Source of the DNA: Cellulosimicrobium sp. Marseille-Q4280
GTDB taxonomy: Bacteria > Actinomycetota > Actinomycetes > Actinomycetales > Cellulomonadaceae
Assembly: GCF_943181405.1 (NCBI RefSeq)
Contig: NZ_CALPBY010000003.1
Coordinates: 649,760-713,759, forward strand
Reading direction: 5' to 3'
DNA length: 64,000 nt
Shown here: one piece after another, positions 16,422 through 27,072 of the stretch
How positions within the stretch are numbered: the first letter of the stretch is position 1
How the letters are laid out: every line of letters begins with the position of its first letter
Translations under genes and position numbers: made by a program
Notes under the pieces: model-generated
Told to the model about the DNA's origin: nothing
What the model saw: only the letters and a program-made list of their open reading frames with translations
Database searches by the model: none

Positions 16422-17938
16422 GCGACACTTCCTTCCATGACCATGTCGAGCACCTGGTGCTCGTCGATCGATGCGGTGGGTCCTTCGTGCACCACGCGAC
16501 CCTCGGAGATGACGAGGACGCGGTCCGCCAGACCCAGGACTTCGGGGATCTCGCTCGAGACGACGACGACGGCGGCGCCCTCGTCGGCGAGGCGGCGGAT
16601 CAGGGCGTAGATCTCCGCGCGCGCCCCGACGTCCACGCCGCGCGTGGGCTCGTCGAGGAGCAGGACGCGGCACCCGTGGACGAGCCACCGGGCGAGCATC
16701 GCCTTCTGCTGGTTCCCGCCCGAGAGCGTGCGGATGGGGCGGTCCACGCCGGTGGGGCGCAGCTCGAGCGAGTCGGCCTGCTCCTTCGCCGCGCGGCGCT
16801 CGGCCCGCTCGTCGAGGAAGCCTCCCTTGGCGAACCGGGAGAAGGTCGAGAGCGTGACGTTGCGGTAGACCGGCTCGTCGAGGAGGAGCCCCTGGCTCTT
16901 GCGCTCCTCGGGCGCGAGACCGATGCCCGCGTCCACGGCCGAGGCGACCGAACCGACGCGCAGCCGGCGCCCGTCGACCTCGACGCGGCCGGCGGTCGCG
17001 CGGCGCGCCCCGTAGACGGTCTCGAGGATCTCCGACCGTCCCGAGCCGACGAGGCCCGCGAGCCCGACGATCTCCCCGGCACGGACCTGCATGCTCACGT
17101 CGGCGAACGTGCCGCGCAGGGACAGGCCCGCGACGTCGAGGACGACGGGGGCGCCGTCGGGCAGCTCGGTGGCGTCCGGGAACACGTACTCGACGGACCG
17201 GCCCGTCATGAGGGTGATGAGCTTGACCGTCGGCGTCTCGGAGACCGGGAGGTTCTGGGCCACGGTGCGCCCGTCCTTGAGGACGGTGATGCGGTCGCCG
17301 ATCTCCCGGATCTCCTCGAGCCGGTGCGAGATGTAGACGACGGCGACACCTGCGGCCGTGAGCTCCTTGACGACGCGGAAGAGGTTGCCGACCTCCTCGG
17401 AGTCCAGGACCGCCGACGGCTCGTCCATGACGATGACGCGCGCGTCGTGCGACAGGGCCCGCGCCATCGAGACGATCTGCTTCCCGGCGGCCGAGAGGTT
17501 CCCGACCTCCTTGCTCGGCGAGATCTCCGAGTGGCCGAGCCGCTTGAGGATCTCCCGCGTGCTGCGCACCGCCTCGCGGCGCTGGGAGAACCCCATCGTG
17601 GACAGCTCGTGACCGAGGTAGACGTTCTCGGCGACGGTCAGGCCGTCGACGACGTCGAGCTCCTGGTACATCGTCGCGACCCCGTGCCGCAGCGCGGCGA
17701 CCGGGTCGGAGATGTTGATGGGCTCCCCGTCGAGGAGGATCTGCCCTTCGGTCGGCTGGTGGGCGCCGGCGAGCACCTTGATGAGCGTGGACTTGCCGGC
17801 GCCGTTCTGACCGAGAAGGCAGTGGACCTCACCGGGGAGGATCTCGAGGTCCACCCCGTCGAGCGCTCGCGCTCCGGGGAAGACCTTGACGATGCCCTGC
17901 ATCTGCAGGAACGGCTGGTGGGGGTCTGCTCTGACCAT
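16418..17938 (-). CDS. Sugar ABC transporter ATP-binding protein with two nucleotide-binding domains
   Basis: 506 residues, RbsA type. Domain 1 has Walker A GQNGAGKST (about residues 43-51), a divergent signature NLSAAGKQ and Walker B VIVMDEPSAVL. Domain 2 has the degenerate GLVGSGRSE, TLSGGNQQKAML and VLLLDEPTRGVD. The start at 17938 (MVRADPHQ) is preferred over an in-frame start 36 bases upstream. The latter would place operator and -10 box inside the gene, whereas TAGGTT ends 7 bases before 17938, predicting a leaderless message. It is the first gene of the second importer operon and is directly under the ROK-type operator O2. Confidence 0.94.
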   Translation of the reverse strand: MVRADPHQPFLQMQGIVKVFPGARALDGVDLEILPGEVHCLLGQNGAGKSTLIKVLAGAHQPTEGQILLDGEPINISDPVAALRHGVATMYQELDVVDGLTVAENVYLGHELSTMGFSQRREAVRSTREILKRLGHSEISPSKEVGNLSAAGKQIVSMARALSHDARVIVMDEPSAVLDSEEVGNLFRVVKELTAAGVAVVYISHRLEEIREIGDRITVLKDGRTVAQNLPVSETPTVKLITLMTGRSVEYVFPDATELPDGAPVVLDVAGLSLRGTFADVSMQVRAGEIVGLAGLVGSGRSEILETVYGARRATAGRVEVDGRRLRVGSVASAVDAGIGLAPEERKSQGLLLDEPVYRNVTLSTFSRFAKGGFLDERAERRAAKEQADSLELRPTGVDRPIRTLSGGNQQKAMLARWLVHGCRVLLLDEPTRGVDVGARAEIYALIRRLADEGAAVVVVSSEIPEVLGLADRVLVISEGRVVHEGPTASIDEHQVLDMVMEGSVA

Positions 17939-17945
17939 GTGCCTG

Positions 17946-17981
17946 AACCTAGGGCATCTTTTGACGAGCGTCAATCATAAG
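17946..17981 (-). promoter_or_regulatory. Leaderless promoter overlapped by ROK-type operator O2
   Basis: Minus-strand -35 TTGACG (17974-17969), a 17-bp spacer and -10 TAGGTT (17951-17946) put the start site at about the ATG of the ATPase (17938). The 24-bp operator 17958-17981 (plus strand CTTTTG, central ACGAGCGT, then CAATCATAAG) covers the -35. It has the same geometry as O1. Confidence 0.78.
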
Positions 17982-18323
17982 TCGTGGACTTTCACCCGCG
18001 TTACCGGACCGTTACCGTCAAAAGTGCCTCGACGCGCGGCCCGCTGCAGAGCTGGCGCCGCGGCGACCGCTGCAACCGGACGCCGCATCGACGGGGCCGT
18101 GGGACAGGAGCTGAGAGGGAGAGGCGCTCGTGCCTCTCGTGACGGGTCGCGGAGCATCGGCGTGGCCTCGGGGCGGTTCGAACCTCCCGCCGGGAGCGCG
18201 GCGACCTCGCTGTCGCCGTACTGCAGGACGGTAGGGTATCTTTTGTCGATCGTCAAGCAAAAGACGTCAGAGTTGCCGTCGATACGGGGCGGCCGTCGAG
18301 AGGCTTCGTGGTTCACTGTGCTC
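17982..18323. other. Non-coding divergent region between second ABC operon and ROK gene
   Basis: About 340 bp without a convincing gene. It contains operator O3, two short hairpin-forming stretches (GGCGAC/GTCGCC near 18204-18221; CTCCCGCCGGGAG near 18183-18196) and one degenerate half-site (GTCAAAAGTGCC near 18017). The short minus-strand readings here lack codon bias or domains. A plus-strand promoter for the ROK gene could not be placed with confidence. Confidence 0.6.
18228..18263 (-). promoter_or_regulatory. ROK-type operator O3 with embedded minus-strand promoter
   Basis: The 24-bp operator 18240-18263 has half-sites CTTTTG and CAAAAG around a central TCGATCGTCAAG. It again overlaps TTGACG (18256-18251), N17 and TACCGT (18233-18228) on the minus strand. 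It lies 61 bp upstream of the ROK start codon, so it is well placed for autoregulation. The minus-strand promoter would make a 280-nt leader for the second ABC operon. Its centre is 282 bp from O2, so looping is possible. Confidence 0.7.
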
Positions 18324-19505
18324 ATGGAGGAGCTCCTGAAGTTCGCACCGCGTCCGACTGGCGCCGGAGACATGTTCCAGCTGCTCCGGGACGGCCAGCC
18401 GCGCACGCGTGCGGACCTCGCGTCGATCACCGGTCAGGCACGGTCGACGATCGCGGCGCGGATCGACCTCCTCATGTCCTCGGGCCTCATCGCCCCCGCC
18501 GGCGAGGCGAGCTCGACCGGCGGGCGCCCGCCCGTGACCTTCGCTTTCAACCCGGGCGCGCGCATCGTGCTGGCCGTCGACCTCGGCGCGACCCACGCAC
18601 GACTCGCCGTGACGGACCTCGCGTCCAACGTCCTCGCGGAGACCGACGCCGCCCTCGCGATCGCGGACGGACCGGACGTCGTGCTGTCCTGGGTCGCCGA
18701 GACGGGCGAGAAGCTCGTCGCGACGACCGGTCGCAGCATCGACGACCTCGTGAGCGTCGGCGTGGGCCTCCCCGGCCCGGTCGAGCACTCCACGGGCCGG
18801 CCGATCAACCCGCCGATCATGCCCTCCTGGGACGACGTGGACGTACCGGGCATCCTGGCGAAGCGCTTCAACGCGTCGGTGCTCGTCGACAACGACGTGA
18901 ACATCATGGCCCTCGGTGAGCACCGGACGGCCTGGCCGGACGTCACGGACATGCTCTTCGTCAAGGTCGCCACGGGCATCGGCTCGGGCATCATCGCCGA
19001 CGGCGAGCTGCGACGAGGCGCCCAGGGAGCGGCCGGCGACATCGGGCACGTCGCGGTGCCCAGCGCCGCCGACGTGCCGTGCCGGTGCGGCAACGTCGGG
19101 TGCCTCGAGGCCGTCGCCAGCGGGCAGTCCGTCGCGAGCATCCTCACGGCCGCCGGGCTCGACGCCCGCACCAGCGCCGACGTCGTGGCGCTGGTCCGCG
19201 CGGGCGACCTCACCGCGAGCCAGGCGGTGCGCCAGGCCGGACGCGACATCGGCTCCGTGCTCGCGGCGTGCGTGAGCCTGCTCAACCCCTCCCTCATCGT
19301 CATCGGCGGCATCGTCGCCGAGGCCGGAGAGCACCTCATCGCCGGCATCCGGGAGATCGTCTACCAGCGGTCGCTGCCCCTGGCGACGCAGCACCTGCGG
19401 ATCGTCACGTCGCAGGCCCGGGGCCAGGCCGGGGTGCTCGGTGCCAGCGCCATGGCGGTCGATCACGTACTCTCTCCCGCAGCGATCGACGCGCTCGTCG
19501 GCTGA
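18324..19505 (+). CDS. ROK-family transcriptional repressor
   Basis: 393 residues. An N-terminal winged helix-turn-helix (about 18-58; GQPRTRADLASITGQARSTI) is followed by a ROK kinase-like sugar-binding domain. That domain has AVDLGAT (84-90), the ND motif LVDNDVN, GDIGH (238-242) and the zinc motif CRCGNVGC (253-260). The ATG start matches the usual length of this family. Members bind a sugar or sugar phosphate and release operators upstream of uptake and catabolic genes. Three copies of a 24-bp operator in this window, one 61 bp upstream of this gene, are the likely targets. It is followed by a ThuA-like gene and an aldolase gene in the same direction. Confidence 0.95.
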   Translation: MEELLKFAPRPTGAGDMFQLLRDGQPRTRADLASITGQARSTIAARIDLLMSSGLIAPAGEASSTGGRPPVTFAFNPGARIVLAVDLGATHARLAVTDLASNVLAETDAALAIADGPDVVLSWVAETGEKLVATTGRSIDDLVSVGVGLPGPVEHSTGRPINPPIMPSWDDVDVPGILAKRFNASVLVDNDVNIMALGEHRTAWPDVTDMLFVKVATGIGSGIIADGELRRGAQGAAGDIGHVAVPSAADVPCRCGNVGCLEAVASGQSVASILTAAGLDARTSADVVALVRAGDLTASQAVRQAGRDIGSVLAACVSLLNPSLIVIGGIVAEAGEHLIAGIREIVYQRSLPLATQHLRIVTSQARGQAGVLGASAMAVDHVLSPAAIDALVG

Positions 19506-19579
19506 GGCGTCGGTCGTCGGCCGGTGCCGACGTGGGCGACCGCCGAGACGACGAGTGTGACGATGCACGAGGAGGACTC

Positions 19580-20245
19580 ATGACCGAGCGGAACCGTCGG
19601 GCGCTCGTGGTCCGAGGCGGTTGGCCCGGGCACGCGCCCGAGGAGGCGGCGGAGCTGTTCGTCCCGTTCCTGGAGGCGTCAGGCTTCGACGTCACGCTCG
19701 AGGGCTCCCTCGAGGCCTACGCGGACACGCAGTTCATGACCGACCTCGACCTCGTCGTCCAGTGCTGGACGATGGGCGAGATCCTCCCGGACGAGATGCG
19801 TGGCCTGCGCACCGCCGTCGCGAACGGCACGGGCTTCGCCGGCTGGCACGGCGGCATCATCGACTCGTTCCGCCTCGCGACCGACTACCTGCAGATGGTC
19901 GGCGGGCAGTTCGCCGCCCACGCGCACGACCTCGTCGACCACACGATCGACGTGGTGCCCGAGCGGGCCGACCACGACATCGTCTCGGGCCTCGGCACGA
20001 TCGCGCTGCGCTCCGAGCAGTACTGGGTGCTCACCGACTCCTACAACGACGTGCTCGCGACCACCACGATCCACCCGCAGGCCGGCGACCCCTGGCACGA
20101 GCCCGTCGTCTGCCCCGCCGTGTGGACGCGGCAGTGGGGTGAGGGCAGGGTCTTCGTCTCCACCGCCGGCCACCAGCTCGCCGACCTCGAGGTCCCCGCC
20201 GTCCGCACGATCGTGGAGCGCGGCATCCTCTGGGCGAGCCGCTGA
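19580..20245 (+). CDS. Small ThuA-domain protein
   Basis: 221 residues covering one ThuA-like (glutamine-amidotransferase-fold) domain: ALVVRGGWPGHAPEEAAELF, GFAGWHGGIIDSF, GGQFAAH and WGEGRVFVSTAGHQLADLEV. The ATG has an excellent GAGGAGGA site 6 bases upstream. ThuA in rhizobia works with the oxidoreductase ThuB in uptake and oxidation of trehalose-type disaccharides. Here it is encoded between the ROK repressor (74 bp upstream) and an aldolase (16 bp downstream), and is probably co-transcribed with both. A keto-sugar role is inferred from context. Confidence 0.92.
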   Translation: MTERNRRALVVRGGWPGHAPEEAAELFVPFLEASGFDVTLEGSLEAYADTQFMTDLDLVVQCWTMGEILPDEMRGLRTAVANGTGFAGWHGGIIDSFRLATDYLQMVGGQFAAHAHDLVDHTIDVVPERADHDIVSGLGTIALRSEQYWVLTDSYNDVLATTTIHPQAGDPWHEPVVCPAVWTRQWGEGRVFVSTAGHQLADLEVPAVRTIVERGILWASR

Positions 20246-20261
20246 CGTCCCAGCCCGCCGC

Positions 20262-21170
20262 GTGACGTCCTTCCGCGGCCTGCTCGCCTACCTCGTCACG
20301 CCCCTCACGCCCGACGACGTCCCGCACCTCGACGCGCTCGGCCACCTCGTGCACGACGCGGTCCACGAGGGGGTCGACGGCCTGGTCGTCCTCGCGTCGT
20401 CCGGCGCGGGGGTGACGTTCGACGCGGCGGAGCGAGGCGCCGTCGTGCACGCCGCGGTCACGGCGGCAGCGGCCACGACAGGGGCCGCTGCCCGGCGGGT
20501 GCCGGTGCACGTCGCGGTGGGCGGCACGTCGACGCGCGAGGTCGTCGCGCGGGCGCGTGCCGCGCGGGACGGCGGAGCGGACGGGCTCGTGCTGGCGCCG
20601 TTCTCGTACCTGCCTCTCGTCGAGGACGAGGTCGTGGCGATCTTCGACGCCGTCGCGGACGCCGTCGACCTGCCGGTCTGCTACTACAACAGGAGCGTGC
20701 AGACCTCCTACGACGTGACGCCGACGACGCTCGCGCACCTCGCGCGGACGACGACGGTGACCGCGGTCAAGGATCCGGCGTCGCTGCCCTCGCGACCGGG
20801 CGGTCGCGTCGCCGCTCTCCGGTCCGCGGTCGACGGCCTGGGCGTGAGCGTCGGTCTCAGCGGCGACCCCTCGCTCGTCACGGACGCCGAGGCCGCGGAC
20901 GCCTGGCACACCGGTCTGGCGGGCCTCGTCCCCCGGGAGTACGTCGCACTGCGCCGTGCGCGGGTCGACGGCGACGTGCCCGACCCGGACACCGCGGCCT
21001 GGTTGCGCGACCTGACCGGGGTGCTCGCCGGGCTGCGGCCGGTGAGCGGGTTCCACGCGCTCGCGAACCTGCTCGGCACCCCGACCGCTCCCCCGCGCGG
21101 ACCGTCGCTCCCGGTGGACGACGACGGGCGTCGGCGGCTCGCCGAGGTCGTCGCCCGTCGACCTGCGTGA
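20262..21170 (+). CDS. Dihydrodipicolinate synthase/N-acetylneuraminate lyase-family aldolase
   Basis: 302 residues from a GTG, 16 bp after the ThuA gene. The TIM-barrel family is shown by RGLLAYLVTPLTPDD, the Schiff-base Lys in TVTAVKDPAS (K170) and the Tyr in VCYYNRS (about Y142). The usual GTTGE loop is replaced by SSGAG, and YNxP by YNRS, so it is not a standard DapA. These enzymes cleave or form C-C bonds of 2-keto acids, so it may process a 2-keto-3-deoxy acid from the sugar pathway. The exact substrate cannot be told from sequence. Confidence 0.88.
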   Translation: MTSFRGLLAYLVTPLTPDDVPHLDALGHLVHDAVHEGVDGLVVLASSGAGVTFDAAERGAVVHAAVTAAAATTGAAARRVPVHVAVGGTSTREVVARARAARDGGADGLVLAPFSYLPLVEDEVVAIFDAVADAVDLPVCYYNRSVQTSYDVTPTTLAHLARTTTVTAVKDPASLPSRPGGRVAALRSAVDGLGVSVGLSGDPSLVTDAEAADAWHTGLAGLVPREYVALRRARVDGDVPDPDTAAWLRDLTGVLAGLRPVSGFHALANLLGTPTAPPRGPSLPVDDDGRRRLAEVVARRPA

Positions 21171-21212
21171 CGGCCTGACCGGCCGGCACGACGCGGCGCG
21201 CGAGCACGCCGA

Positions 21213-21231
21213 CCGTCCGCCGAGAGGACGG
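21213..21231. terminator. Hairpin between convergent aldolase and ligA genes
   Basis: CCGTCC (21213-21218) and GGACGG (21226-21231) with a 7-base loop lie just beyond the ligA stop and 42 bases past the aldolase stop. It is a modest stem that could serve both directions. Confidence 0.5.
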
Positions 21232-21232
21232 C

Positions 21233-23710
<2,478 letters not shown>

Positions 23711-23718
23711 TCACGCCG

Positions 23719-24315
23719 TCACCAGCCGTGCGACGCGTCGTCGTGCATCTCCGGGCACCCGCCGCCGGGCTCGGTCGCGGCCTCGTAGTGCCACACCTCG
23801 TTGGCGTAGGTCTGGCACAGCCCGAAGTCCGCGCCGTGCTGCTGGAGCCAGTACGCGCCCTCGGTCGGACCGACGTCGATCGCGGTACCGGCGACGTGCT
23901 CCGACGACTCGGGCGGCAGGACCCACCGCCGCGCCTCCTCGACGGACCCGTAGCGCTCGACCGCGTCGTCGACGAGCTGCTGCTGCTCGTCCGCGGTACG
24001 CCACCCCGAGGTGATCCACAGCTCGACACCCTCGGCGGCAGCGGCGGCCCGGGCGTCGTCGAACCGCTGCTGCAGCCCGGGGCCGAGCCCCACCGCCGTG
24101 ACCGGTGCCGCGTCGGTCTGGCGGGTCACCAAGCCCGCGACGTGGTCCGTCGGTGCGGAGACCAGCTGGACGACGGCGACCGCGGACGCGGCCAGGCCCG
24201 CGACGACGGCGCCGGCGTAGACCCGGCGCCCGACGCGTCGCCGTCGCCCGACCCTGGTGGTGACCGACCTGGTCCGGACCGGGTGGGGCGGCGTCGGCGC
24301 GTCCCGCAGCGTCAT
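23719..24315 (-). CDS. M15-family D-alanyl-D-alanine carboxypeptidase, membrane-anchored
   Basis: 198 residues. An Arg-rich cytoplasmic N-terminus and one signal-anchor helix (about 33-53) precede a VanY/D,D-carboxypeptidase domain. Zinc ligands are visible as SSEHVAGTAIDVG (H140, D147) and NEVWHYE (H176), with substrate-site LWITSGWRT before them. It trims pentapeptide stems of peptidoglycan outside the cell. The ATG overlaps the HTTM gene stop by four bases (ATGA, 24312-24315), so it ends a three-gene coupled operon. Confidence 0.9.
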   Translation of the reverse strand: MTLRDAPTPPHPVRTRSVTTRVGRRRRVGRRVYAGAVVAGLAASAVAVVQLVSAPTDHVAGLVTRQTDAAPVTAVGLGPGLQQRFDDARAAAAAEGVELWITSGWRTADEQQQLVDDAVERYGSVEEARRWVLPPESSEHVAGTAIDVGPTEGAYWLQQHGADFGLCQTYANEVWHYEAATEPGGGCPEMHDDASHGW

Positions 24316-25244
24316 CGTCGGACTCCTGCGGTCGGGCTCGAGCGGGGCAGGAGTCGCCGACCCGGGGCGAGCCCGAGCGGCACGGCGACGGCCGCGACGG
24401 TGAGGACCCAGGCCGAGTAGTCGAGACCGAGGAACACCCAGATGCTCGCGTGCATCGTCGCCACCGCGAGGACGAACGGGATCCGGGTGAGCCGCACGGC
24501 GAGCCACACAGGTGCGGTGAGCTCGAGCAGCAGCGCGCCCGTGGCGAGCGCACGCGTGAGCAGCGGCTGGTCGGCGACCACACGCGTCAGCCCGTCGCCG
24601 AACGGCGAGGCACCCTGCCGCAGGATCCAGGCCATGGAGTCCCCCAGCGCCCACGCCGGTCCGCTGTGCACGAGCTTCTGCGCCCCGGTGAGGAAGTAGA
24701 CGCACGCCACGACCGCGAGCGCCGCACGCACCGTCCACCCGGTCCGCGCCGGTTCCTCGCCGTGCGCGGTCCCGCGAGCGGGCGGTGCCGCGAAGAGCAG
24801 GACGAACCCGACCGTCACCGTGAGGACGTCGGTGTGCATCACCTTCCCCGAGCTCCCCCACAGCGCGGTCAGCACGAGGTAGGCGGTCCAGGCGACGGCG
24901 AAGCCGACTCGTGCCCGGATGCCCGCGAGCACGAGCGCGACGCCGAGGATCCCGAGGACCTGGACGGCGAGCAGGGCCGCGACCGAGGGCTCGACCGGCA
25001 GCCAGCCGAGGATCGTCGGGCCGCCGGTGAGCACCGCAGGGCGCTGGGCCACGAGGGTCCAGTCGTGCACCGCGAGCCGGACCCCGACGACCGTCGCGAC
25101 GAGCGAGTGGACCTCGACGAGCCGGTACCAGGGCACGGGCGCGACGAGCCGGCGGTCGACGCCGCGCACGGCCCGGAGCACGTGCGGGCGGGACGACCGG
25201 GCGACGACGACCGGCTCCGGCACGCGCGTCCCCCGCGCGCTCAC
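24312..25244 (-). CDS. HTTM-domain multi-spanning membrane protein
   Basis: 310 residues with several hydrophobic helices. Its pattern (WYRLVEVHSLVATVVGVRLA, ALWGSSGKVMHTDVLT, VYFLTGAQKLVHSGPAW, LELTAPVWLAVRL) matches bacterial HTTM proteins. These are distantly related to the membrane part of vitamin-K-dependent gamma-carboxylase. The function of bacterial members is unknown. A GTG start overlaps the stop of the small upstream gene (GTGA, 25241-25244). HTTM genes commonly come with a small single-helix partner, as here. Confidence 0.85.
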   Translation of the reverse strand: MSARGTRVPEPVVVARSSRPHVLRAVRGVDRRLVAPVPWYRLVEVHSLVATVVGVRLAVHDWTLVAQRPAVLTGGPTILGWLPVEPSVAALLAVQVLGILGVALVLAGIRARVGFAVAWTAYLVLTALWGSSGKVMHTDVLTVTVGFVLLFAAPPARGTAHGEEPARTGWTVRAALAVVACVYFLTGAQKLVHSGPAWALGDSMAWILRQGASPFGDGLTRVVADQPLLTRALATGALLLELTAPVWLAVRLTRIPFVLAVATMHASIWVFLGLDYSAWVLTVAAVAVPLGLAPGRRLLPRSSPTAGVRR

Positions 25245-25666
25245 GGCCGCACCTCGAGGACCGGCTCGCGCGCGACCTCGGTCCACTCGAGCGACGCGGG
25301 GTCCAGCGTGCGCCGCACGCGCTCGAGACGGACCGACGTGACGTGGCCGGGCCGGGTACCCGCGACGCCGAGCCACGCCCGGACCATCGCCTCCCGCTCG
25401 GCGGGCGGGGTGGACGTGAGGTCGGCGTAGCGGTGCGTCGTCGCGGCGAGCACGGGGTTCCCGGTGCCGGGCCGCAGGAGCACGGTGCCGTCCGCGCCGT
25501 CCGCGGACAGCTCGAGGCTCGTGCGTGCGCCGGTGCGCACCTCGCTGAACAGGCGGTACGACGTGAGGGGCCACGCCTCGACCCCCGCCGCGGCCGTGGC
25601 GAGCAGCAGGCCGACGACGCCGTACGTGACGGTCCGGGCGAGGACCGGTTCGGGCATTCTCCGCAT
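25241..25666 (-). CDS. Small single-helix membrane protein, HTTM partner
   Basis: 141 residues, not assigned to a named gene. One N-terminal membrane helix (VTYGVVGLLLATAAAGVEAW) is followed by WPLTSYRLFSEVRTG and an extracytoplasmic region of mixed strands. The WPLTSYRLFS motif resembles the segment seen in small proteins encoded beside HTTM genes. The start is either the ATG at 25666 or the one at 25657; the former is taken because GGAG would be too close to the latter. It is translationally coupled to the HTTM gene. The upstream open frame to 25876 runs across the divergent promoter region and is rejected. Confidence 0.7.
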   Translation of the reverse strand: MRRMPEPVLARTVTYGVVGLLLATAAAGVEAWPLTSYRLFSEVRTGARTSLELSADGADGTVLLRPGTGNPVLAATTHRYADLTSTPPAEREAMVRAWLGVAGTRPGHVTSVRLERVRRTLDPASLEWTEVAREPVLEVRP

Positions 25667-25842
25667 GACCCAGACACTGCCGGGTGCGCAGGCACGCAGG
25701 CATCGGCCCGAGGGGCGGTCGCGACCCTCGACCGAGGGCGTGGCACCGGCCCCGAGCCTCAGCCCTGGGGCTGAGGCGCGGGCGGGCGACGCCCGCCCGG
25801 GGTCTGTCCCGCCGTGCGCGGCCCGCCCGCTACCGTGGGCCC

Positions 25843-27072
25843 GTGCCGTCCGCCCCCCGCGTGCCCGTCTGGGCACAGGACCTCCTGGTCGCCCTCGCGG
25901 CGGGCGCCGCGTGGTTCGCCGTCATCACGGTCATGGAGAACGGGGACTACTGGTACCCGCGGAACCCTGGCTCGTACCGCGTGGCCGGGCTCTGGATCGT
26001 CCTGACGCTCGCGTTGCGGCGCGTGACGCCCGGCCTGCTCTTCTGGACCACGGTGATGCTCTACCCGCTCGCCCTGCCCTGGATCATGCAGACTCCGTTC
26101 GAGCTGCTCCCGCTGATGATCGCCGGCTTCGCGGCGACGCGCTCCGGGGCCGTGCCCTGGCCGCTCGCCGCGGTCGCGGGAGGCCTCTCCGCGTTCTCCC
26201 TGCTCCTCTTCAGCCGTCCGGTCCTCACCTTCCCGCCCTCGGCCTTCTACCCCCAGGACCTCGAGATCGGGCGGTCGCCGTCGGACGTCCTCGTCGCGCT
26301 CGCGCTCGTGCTCGGCGCGGTGGCCGCCGGGGTGTTCTTCCACCGCCTGGCCGTGACGTCCGAGACCCTGCGCGAGCGCAACGCCGAGCTCCAGGCGCTG
26401 CAGGCCGAGCTCGCGGAGCGGGCGGTGCTCGCGGAACGCACCCGTATCGCGCGCGAGCTGCACGACGTCGTCGCGCACCACGTGTCCGCGATCGTCGTGC
26501 GCGCGCAGGCCGCGGACCGGGTCGCGGCGAACCAGCCGCGGGCCCCGCACGAGGCGGTGCGCTGGATCACCGACGAGGGCAAGCGTGCGCTGACGTCGAT
26601 GCGGTCCGTCGTGCACGTCCTGCGCCGGGAGGACGCCCTCGACGGCGGCGTCGCGGCGCTCGCCCCCACCCCGGGGACCGACGACGACACCGCCGACCAG
26701 CTGCGCGCCGCGGCGCGCCGGCTCACCGATGCGGGGCGGGACGTCTCCCTGACCCTGCCCGACCCGTGGCCGACGACGAGCGCCGAGACGGGTCTCGCCG
26801 TCGTCCGCATCACCCAGGAGGCCCTGACCAACGTGCTGCTGCACTCCCTCGCCCCCGACGTCACCGTGACGGTGACCACCACCGGCACCCGTCTCGGGGT
26901 GCGCGTCCACGACGCCGGTCCCCCGCTCCCCGACGACCCGTCGGGTCGCACCGGCTTCGGCCTGTCCTCGATGCGCGAGCGCGCGGCCGCGGCCGGCGGG
27001 CACCTCGGCGCGGGGCCGGACGGGCGGGGCGGCTGGCTCGTCGAGGCGACCCTCCCCCTGGACGTGCGGTGA
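25843..27072 (+). CDS. Two-component sensor histidine kinase (NarL-type, HisKA_3)
   Basis: 409 residues. About five N-terminal membrane segments (10-165) are followed by a dimerisation helix with the phospho-acceptor motif RIARELHDVVAHH (H207) and an ATPase domain (ITQEALTNVLLHS; TGFGLSSMRERAAAAGG). The GTG start lies 6 bases after a -10-like TACCGT (25831-25836), suggesting a leaderless message. Its stop overlaps the regulator start (GTGA). Its signal is unknown, and the membrane part has no large external loop, so it may sense the envelope. Confidence 0.93.
   Translation: MPSAPRVPVWAQDLLVALAAGAAWFAVITVMENGDYWYPRNPGSYRVAGLWIVLTLALRRVTPGLLFWTTVMLYPLALPWIMQTPFELLPLMIAGFAATRSGAVPWPLAAVAGGLSAFSLLLFSRPVLTFPPSAFYPQDLEIGRSPSDVLVALALVLGAVAAGVFFHRLAVTSETLRERNAELQALQAELAERAVLAERTRIARELHDVVAHHVSAIVVRAQAADRVAANQPRAPHEAVRWITDEGKRALTSMRSVVHVLRREDALDGGVAALAPTPGTDDDTADQLRAAARRLTDAGRDVSLTLPDPWPTTSAETGLAVVRITQEALTNVLLHSLAPDVTVTVTTTGTRLGVRVHDAGPPLPDDPSGRTGFGLSSMRERAAAAGGHLGAGPDGRGGWLVEATLPLDVR

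Noticed and set aside
17975-18430. 151-codon minus-strand reading in the ROK intergenic region
   Set aside because: It crosses operator O3 and its promoter, has low-complexity Ala/Arg/Pro composition, no ribosome binding site and no recognisable domain, and overlaps the ROK start on the other strand.
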